Source: Erythrobacter sp. (lineage in GTDB: Bacteria; Pseudomonadota; Alphaproteobacteria; Sphingomonadales; Sphingomonadaceae). From it: a stretch of 64,000 nucleotides of DNA. The notes under the pieces are model-generated. The model made no database searches, was not told the origin of the DNA, and was given only the letters and a program-made list of their open reading frames with translations. This document shows positions 59,645-64,000 of the stretch, in pieces. The position numbers and the translations under genes were made by a program. Position 1 is the stretch's first letter; each line of letters begins with the position of its first letter. The stretch is from the NCBI GenBank assembly GCA_019739335.1, contig CP073261.1, positions 2,284,001 through 2,348,000 on the forward strand. Reading direction: 5' to 3'.

Positions 59645-61246
59645 ATGCTCGATTTCCCGCTCTGGAAACGCCTTACGCTCTGGATCAGCACGATTGTGCT
59701 GTCGCTGCTGGCCATTCCCTCGATCGCCGCGCTCACCAACACGCCGTTGCCGGACTTTCTCGACAACGCGCCGCAGATCAACCTCGGGCTCGACCTTGCG
59801 GGCGGGAGCCACATCCTGCTCGAAGCCGACCCGGCCCAGGTTGCCGAACAGCGGCTGGAATCGACCGAGGAGACCATGCGCCAGCTGATGGCCGATGCCG
59901 ATCCGCGCATTGAAATCGGCGATGTCTCTACGGCCGATGGCCGGCTTTCGTTCATGCTTGATAGTCCAGCCGATATCGACCGGGCCCGCGATGAACTCAG
60001 CAATGTGATTGCCGGAACCGGGGTGGTTGCCGAATGGCAATTGGAGGTGCTCGACGGCAATCGCATGGTGCTGACGCCTACCGAGCAGGGCCTCGATACC
60101 GCTGTCGAAGGGGCGATGGAAAGTGCGGTCGAAGTGGTGCGCCGCCGGATCGACGCGCTCGGCACGCGCGAGCCGACGATTATCCGCCAGGGCGACAACC
60201 GCATCGTGGTGCAGGTGCCGGGTCTTGAAGATCCGCAAGCGCTGAAGGACCTGCTCGGCCAGACTGCGAATCTCGAATTCAAGCTCGTCGATGCGCAGGC
60301 CTTGCCGACCGACATCGCACAGGGTGTTGCCAATCCGGGCAGCGAGATCGTGCCTTATGCGGCCGAATCCGATTTTGCCGGCCAGTTTGAAGCGGTGCGG
60401 CGGCTTGGCGGCATTCGCGGCGATACGCTGACAGGCGCGCAGCAGAGCTTCGACCAGCAGACCAACGAACCTGTGGTGTCGATCCAGTTCGATCCGCAGG
60501 GTGGCGCGCGTTTCGCCCAGCTCAGCACCGAGAACGTCGGCCAGCGCTTCGCGATCATCCTCGATGACGAGGTGATTTCCGCCCCCGTATTCAACGAACC
60601 GATCCTCGGCGGTTCGGCGCAGATTTCGGGCGGCTTCACGGTCGAGACTGCCAACAATCTCGCCATCCAGTTGCGTTCCGGCGCACTGCCGGTCGATCTG
60701 GCAGTGATCGAGGAGCGGACTGTCGGTCCGGATCTTGGTGCGGATTCGATCGTCAAGGGCGGGATTGCGATGGGGGTTGGATCGCTCCTGGTGATCCTGC
60801 TGATGGTGGCCACCTATGGCCGCTTCGGTGTCTACGCCACGGCGGCGCTCATTTTCAACGTGCTGATGATCCTCGGCATCATGGCCTTCATGAACACGAC
60901 GCTCACACTGCCTGGTATCGCCGGTTTCGTGCTGACGATCGGCGCGGCGGTGGATGCAAACGTGCTGATCTACGAGCGCATCCGCGAAGAGCGAAAGCGC
61001 GGGCGGCGCGTGGTGGCGGCAGTTGAAACCGGCTACAAGGAAGCCAGCCGCGCGATCTACGACGCCAACATGACCAATTTCATCGCCGGGGTGTTGCTGT
61101 TCCTGTTCGGCTCCGGCCCGATCCGCGGCTTTGCCGTGGTGCTCATTATCGGGCTGTTCACCAGCGTCTTCACCGCCGTGACGCTCACCCGCATGTGGGT
61201 GGCGATGTGGCTGAAGGCCAAGCGCCCCTCCGAAATCCACATCTAG
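59645..61246 (+). CDS. secD: Protein translocase subunit SecD
   Basis: A 533-residue RND-fold protein with an N-terminal helix, a large periplasmic P1 domain (Gly-Leu-Asp-Leu-Ala-Gly-Gly-Ser-His-Ile-Leu-Leu near residue 45), and a C-terminal block of five helices with Gly-Ala-Ala-Val-Asp-Ala-Asn-Val-Leu-Ile-Tyr-Glu-Arg-Ile-Arg-Glu (about 433-448), whose Asp takes part in proton-driven pulling of exported proteins. Normal family length and motifs. Confidence 0.97.
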   Translation: MLDFPLWKRLTLWISTIVLSLLAIPSIAALTNTPLPDFLDNAPQINLGLDLAGGSHILLEADPAQVAEQRLESTEETMRQLMADADPRIEIGDVSTADGRLSFMLDSPADIDRARDELSNVIAGTGVVAEWQLEVLDGNRMVLTPTEQGLDTAVEGAMESAVEVVRRRIDALGTREPTIIRQGDNRIVVQVPGLEDPQALKDLLGQTANLEFKLVDAQALPTDIAQGVANPGSEIVPYAAESDFAGQFEAVRRLGGIRGDTLTGAQQSFDQQTNEPVVSIQFDPQGGARFAQLSTENVGQRFAIILDDEVISAPVFNEPILGGSAQISGGFTVETANNLAIQLRSGALPVDLAVIEERTVGPDLGADSIVKGGIAMGVGSLLVILLMVATYGRFGVYATAALIFNVLMILGIMAFMNTTLTLPGIAGFVLTIGAAVDANVLIYERIREERKRGRRVVAAVETGYKEASRAIYDANMTNFIAGVLLFLFGSGPIRGFAVVLIIGLFTSVFTAVTLTRMWVAMWLKAKRPSEIHI

Positions 61247-61259
61247 GGGAGAGAGAACC

Positions 61260-62237
61260 ATGAAACTGCTCAAGCTCGTCCCCGACGATACGAACATCAA
61301 ATTCCTCAAATGGCGAATGCCGTTCTACGTCGTCAGCCTGTTGCTGATTGCGGCAAGCTGGGCCTTGGTGCTGACCAAGGGACTCAATTACGGTGTCGAT
61401 TTTGCTGGCGGCCAGGAAATCACCGGCACTTTCGAACAGGAAGCGGAAGCCCCGGTTGGCGAACTGCGCGAGACGCTGAGCACGCTCGACTATGGCGAAC
61501 CGGTGATCCAGCGCTTCGGCGAGGCGAACCAGGTTTCGATCCGGGTACGGCTGCCCGATGATGTCTCCGGGGATCCCGCCGCTGCAAACCGCATTTCGGA
61601 AGAGATCATCTCCACCGTCACTGCCGCCCATGCCGATTTCCGCGTGGACAGCAACAATACGGTTTCGGGCAAGGTATCGGGTGAGTTCCGCAGTACCGCG
61701 CTCTATGCGCTACTTGCCGCCATGTTGGCGATTTCGCTGTATATCTGGATCCGCTTCGAATGGCAGTTCGGGGTGGGGGCGTTGTTCGCGCTGTTCCACG
61801 ACGTATCGCTGACGCTGGGCATGTTCGCACTGTTCCAGCTGGAATTCAGTCTGCAAATCATCGCCGCCATCCTCGCGATCATCGGCTATTCGCTCAACGA
61901 TACGATCGTCATCTACGACCGTATCCGCGAAAACCTGAAAAAATACCGGAAAATGCCGGTGCCGGAGCTGCTCGACCTGTCTGTCAACGAAACGCTGGCG
62001 CGCACGGTGATGACTTCGCTCACGCTGCTGGTTGCACTGGTGCCGCTGCTGCTGTTTGGCCCGGCGAGCCTGTTCGGGCTGGTCGCCGCGATCACGCTGG
62101 GGATTTTCGTCGGGACCTATTCCTCGGTCTATATGGCTGCGCCGATCCTGATCTGGCTGGGCGTGACGGGCGACAGCTTCGTGCCGCAGGAAACGCTGGC
62201 CGACCGGCAGGACCGGAAAGCGCGCGGGGAAGTCTAG
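61260..62237 (+). CDS. secF: Protein translocase subunit SecF
   Basis: A 325-residue partner of SecD. It shows Gly-Val-Asp-Phe-Ala-Gly-Gly-Gln-Glu-Ile near residue 45 and the SecF signature Ile-Gly-Tyr-Ser-Leu-Asn-Asp-Thr-Ile-Val-Ile-Tyr-Asp-Arg-Ile-Arg-Glu-Asn (about 206-223). Six membrane helices are expected. The GGGAGAGAG ribosome site is just before the start. Confidence 0.97.
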   Translation: MKLLKLVPDDTNIKFLKWRMPFYVVSLLLIAASWALVLTKGLNYGVDFAGGQEITGTFEQEAEAPVGELRETLSTLDYGEPVIQRFGEANQVSIRVRLPDDVSGDPAAANRISEEIISTVTAAHADFRVDSNNTVSGKVSGEFRSTALYALLAAMLAISLYIWIRFEWQFGVGALFALFHDVSLTLGMFALFQLEFSLQIIAAILAIIGYSLNDTIVIYDRIRENLKKYRKMPVPELLDLSVNETLARTVMTSLTLLVALVPLLLFGPASLFGLVAAITLGIFVGTYSSVYMAAPILIWLGVTGDSFVPQETLADRQDRKARGEV

Positions 62238-62244
62238 GGTTTCT

Positions 62245-62266
62245 CCCCTCCCGCTTGCGGGAGGGG
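62245..62266. repeat. Hairpin element between convergent secF and glycosyltransferase genes
   Basis: CCCCTCCCGC then TT then GCGGGAGGGG: a perfect 10-bp inverted repeat. Together with the flanking GG-rich tail it resembles the short palindromic repeats common in the intergenic DNA of sphingomonads. It may also end transcription from both sides. Only one copy is in the window. Confidence 0.6.
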
Positions 62267-62278
62267 CCGGGGGTGAGC

Positions 62279-63472
62279 CTAGCGGGCGATCAGCCCTTCG
62301 TAATAGGTGGCCAGCTCCGCCGCGTTGGCTTCCCAGCTGAATTGCGCGACGTTGGCTGCGACTTCTTCCTGCGGGTAGTTTGCCGTCAGCACTTCGCGTA
62401 TCGCGTTCTCGAAATAGCTGATGTCGATAGTCGGCGTGTAGGGCACGACGCGTCCGGCGCTGGCATCGGATACCAGCTCCCGCGCTCCGCCGACATCGGT
62501 GATGACCAGCGGTGTTCCGCAGGCGAGCGCTTCCACCCAGGCATTGGCCAGTCCCTCGCTGGCGGAGTTAAGCGCCATCACATTGCTTGCACTCAAGACC
62601 AACGGAAGCCTGCCGTGGTCAAGACTGCCGAGGAAATGCACACGGTGTGAAACGCCAAGCCGCGCAACATCCCCCTCCAATAACTGGCGATCCGGCCCGG
62701 TGCCCACGAGAGCGAGATGAACCTTCGGTAATCCGGCGACAATATCGACAAGGTGCTGCTGCCCCTTGCGCGGGATCAGCGCGCCGACGCAGGCGATCAG
62801 CTTTTCGTCGTCACCCAGGGCAATCCCGAACTCGTCCGCGATCCGCTGTCTGCTTGAGGCTCGGTCAAGCGGGCGGAACAGGTCGCGATCAAGGCCTGTG
62901 TAATGCACGGTGATCTTCTCGCGCGGCAGGCCCAGCACCGCCATGTCCTCGGCCAACGCCTTGCTCACCGCCAACAGCCCCGCCGCCTGCTGCGCCGCCC
63001 GCCGCATCTTCTTCAGCGCATAGGGCTTGCCGCCCCAGTGCGAAATGTCAGCTCCGCGCGCCTTGATGCTCAGCGGCAGGCCGAGCTCGGCGGCGATCCG
63101 CGCGGCGGCAGAGCCGTCGGGGTAGAAGAACTGTGCATCCACAAGATCGAAGGGCTCGCGGGCGTGGAGCTGGCGGGCGAGGGGGAGGGCGGCGCGCACG
63201 ATCATGGCCGGGTTGAACGGCCCGCCCACCGCCGGGATCAGCGTGAAGCGCGGACGGCGCACGTCCACTCCGGCTTCCACTCCGCTGATGGCCGCTGCGG
63301 CGAGCGGCTTGTAGCGCGGCATCGGCACTGGCGGCACGCCGATCGGATTGATCACCGTCACATCCCAGCCGTCCCGCGCGGCGAGCGCTTCCAGCTGGCG
63401 CGCCACGAAGGTCCCGAAACGCGGCACATGCGCGTTGGGATAGAGCGTGGCGATGGAAAGGACGCGGGGCAT
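62279..63472 (-). CDS. Glycosyltransferase family 4 protein
   Basis: A 397-residue GT-B retaining glycosyltransferase. The C-terminal nucleotide-sugar domain is marked by Cys-Val-Gly-Ala-Leu-Ile-Pro-Arg-Lys-Gly (about 235) and Asn-Ser-Ala-Ser-Glu-Gly-Leu-Ala-Asn-Ala-Trp-Val-Glu-Ala-Leu-Ala-Cys-Gly-Thr-Pro (about 303-322), with the Glu-x7-Glu-type signature. The N-terminal acceptor domain starts Ile-Ala-Thr-Leu-Tyr-Pro-Asn. It probably acts in cell-surface or exopolysaccharide synthesis. It starts 9 bp after the end of the XRE regulator gene on the same strand. Confidence 0.92.
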   Translation of the reverse strand: MPRVLSIATLYPNAHVPRFGTFVARQLEALAARDGWDVTVINPIGVPPVPMPRYKPLAAAAISGVEAGVDVRRPRFTLIPAVGGPFNPAMIVRAALPLARQLHAREPFDLVDAQFFYPDGSAAARIAAELGLPLSIKARGADISHWGGKPYALKKMRRAAQQAAGLLAVSKALAEDMAVLGLPREKITVHYTGLDRDLFRPLDRASSRQRIADEFGIALGDDEKLIACVGALIPRKGQQHLVDIVAGLPKVHLALVGTGPDRQLLEGDVARLGVSHRVHFLGSLDHGRLPLVLSASNVMALNSASEGLANAWVEALACGTPLVITDVGGARELVSDASAGRVVPYTPTIDISYFENAIREVLTANYPQEEVAANVAQFSWEANAAELATYYEGLIAR

Positions 63473-63481
63473 CTTGTGGCG

Positions 63482-64000
63482 CTACAGCTTGCGCACCAGC
63501 ATCTCTGCCACCGCCAGCCAGGCGGGGCTGTCGATCACGATCTGCCGCTGGCCGATCCCCGGCGGCAGCAGCCCGACATAATTGCCCTGCCGGTCGATCA
63601 GCCGTCCGAAGGCGAACCGCCCGCCCGAACGCGGGGCGAGCACGTCCCGGTTAATCAACGAGGCCGTCGCATCGGGAGACACCTGCCGCATCCACAACTG
63701 GTCGCCGCTGCGGTACTCGCCCTGGCCCGCTTCGATTTCGACGCAGACCAGCGCGCCAGAATCGAGCAGTTCGGTCGGCAGGATCGCATCGCGCGGCTTG
63801 CCAAGGCTTTCCGCCCCGGCACTAGTGAGGCGCGCGATCACCTGCGGCTGCGCCGTGTCGCCCGGCTTCACCAGCGCTTCCGGGTCCACTCCCAGCGCCG
63901 CGCCGATCCGGTTCATCCACACCAGCGAGAGATTGCGCATCCCCGTCTCCAGCCGCCCGATCGTCTGCGCGGTGGTGGGTGGGGTGCAGGCGGCGGCGAC
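63482..64000 (-). CDS. XRE-type helix-turn-helix regulator, partial (5' end outside window)
   Basis: The frame is open to the window edge, so 172 residues are visible and the start is missing. The first visible residues, Thr-Ala-Gln-Thr-Ile-Gly-Arg-Leu-Glu-Thr-Gly-Met-Arg-Asn-Leu, are the recognition helix of a Cro/CI-type domain, followed by a C-terminal domain of beta character like the S24-type regulatory/peptidase domain. The catalytic Ser-Lys pair of self-cleaving repressors is not evident. Apparent ATG at 63940 is internal to the HTH and is not the start. Target genes unknown. Confidence 0.8.
   Translation of the reverse strand, partial: VAAACTPPTTAQTIGRLETGMRNLSLVWMNRIGAALGVDPEALVKPGDTAQPQVIARLTSAGAESLGKPRDAILPTELLDSGALVCVEIEAGQGEYRSGDQLWMRQVSPDATASLINRDVLAPRSGGRFAFGRLIDRQGNYVGLLPPGIGQRQIVIDSPAWLAVAEMLVRKL

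Noticed and set aside
1..64000. Mobile elements, prophage, CRISPR array or rRNA
   Set aside because: No transposase, integrase, phage structural gene, regular spaced repeat or rRNA sequence was recognised. The only evidence of rearrangement is the gene debris at 16.7-17.2 kb.

Overview
The window reads as chromosomal DNA of a GC-rich alphaproteobacterium, most likely a sphingomonad (order Sphingomonadales). This is inferred from the two TonB-dependent receptors, the clusters of Rieske oxygenases, CoA ligase, thiolases and SDR enzymes, and the yajC-secD-secF block beside a tRNA-Pro gene. No insertion sequence, phage gene, integrase or CRISPR array was seen. About 95 % of the sequence is coding and most genes sit in tightly coupled operons.

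Region 1 (1-16.7 kb, + strand) starts inside a TonB-dependent receptor. It continues with a CapA-like protein, a complete TRAP transporter (DctQ, DctM and, further on, the lipoprotein DctP), two proteins that look like 2-hydroxyacyl-CoA dehydratase/benzoyl-CoA reductase subunits on either side of a tandem CaiB/BaiF CoA-transferase, a second CoA-transferase, two exported alpha/beta hydrolases, an aromatic-type aldehyde dehydrogenase and PobA (4-hydroxybenzoate 3-monooxygenase). Seven junctions overlap by 4 bp or are separated by 1 bp. This is an uptake-plus-CoA-chemistry operon joined to a funnel into protocatechuate. It ends at a Rieske-oxygenase gene remnant.

Region 2 (17.2-28.2 kb) holds membrane and respiratory genes: a PCuAC-like protein that lacks the copper ligands, an SDR, a PQQ sugar-dehydrogenase-like lipoprotein, a DUF2231 protein, ExoD, and a caa3-type cytochrome oxidase locus (fused subunit I/III, subunit II with cytochrome c, a monoheme cytochrome c lipoprotein, a divergently transcribed diheme cytochrome c, cytochrome b561 and CtaG).

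Region 3 (28.5-58.6 kb) is a large catabolic regulon. Six copies of a 14-bp dyad, close to ACAAKCATGMTTGT, lie in promoter regions; five are between divergent genes and one is the promoter of a TetR-family regulator. They appear to control a MaoC hydratase, VOC protein and acyl-CoA ligase; a Rieske oxygenase with an enoyl-CoA-reductase-like SDR; thiolase, enoyl-CoA hydratase and MmsA; a CaiB transferase and a ThuA-like protein; the TetR gene and an SDR; an operon of SDR, SDR, Rieske oxygenase and E1alpha/E1beta/E2 of a 2-oxoacid/acetoin-type dehydrogenase; and the divergent operons Rieske/ABM/ABM/SnoaL and TonB receptor/PQQ-cytochrome c dehydrogenase/acyl-CoA dehydrogenase/Rieske ferredoxin/azoreductase. 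Together these would import a ring or alicyclic compound, oxidise it, activate it to a CoA ester and shorten it by beta-oxidation to acetyl- and propionyl-CoA. The actual substrate cannot be read from the sequence.

Region 4 (59.0-64.0 kb) is housekeeping: tRNA-Pro(GGG), YajC, SecD, SecF, a family-4 glycosyltransferase and an XRE-type regulator cut by the window end.
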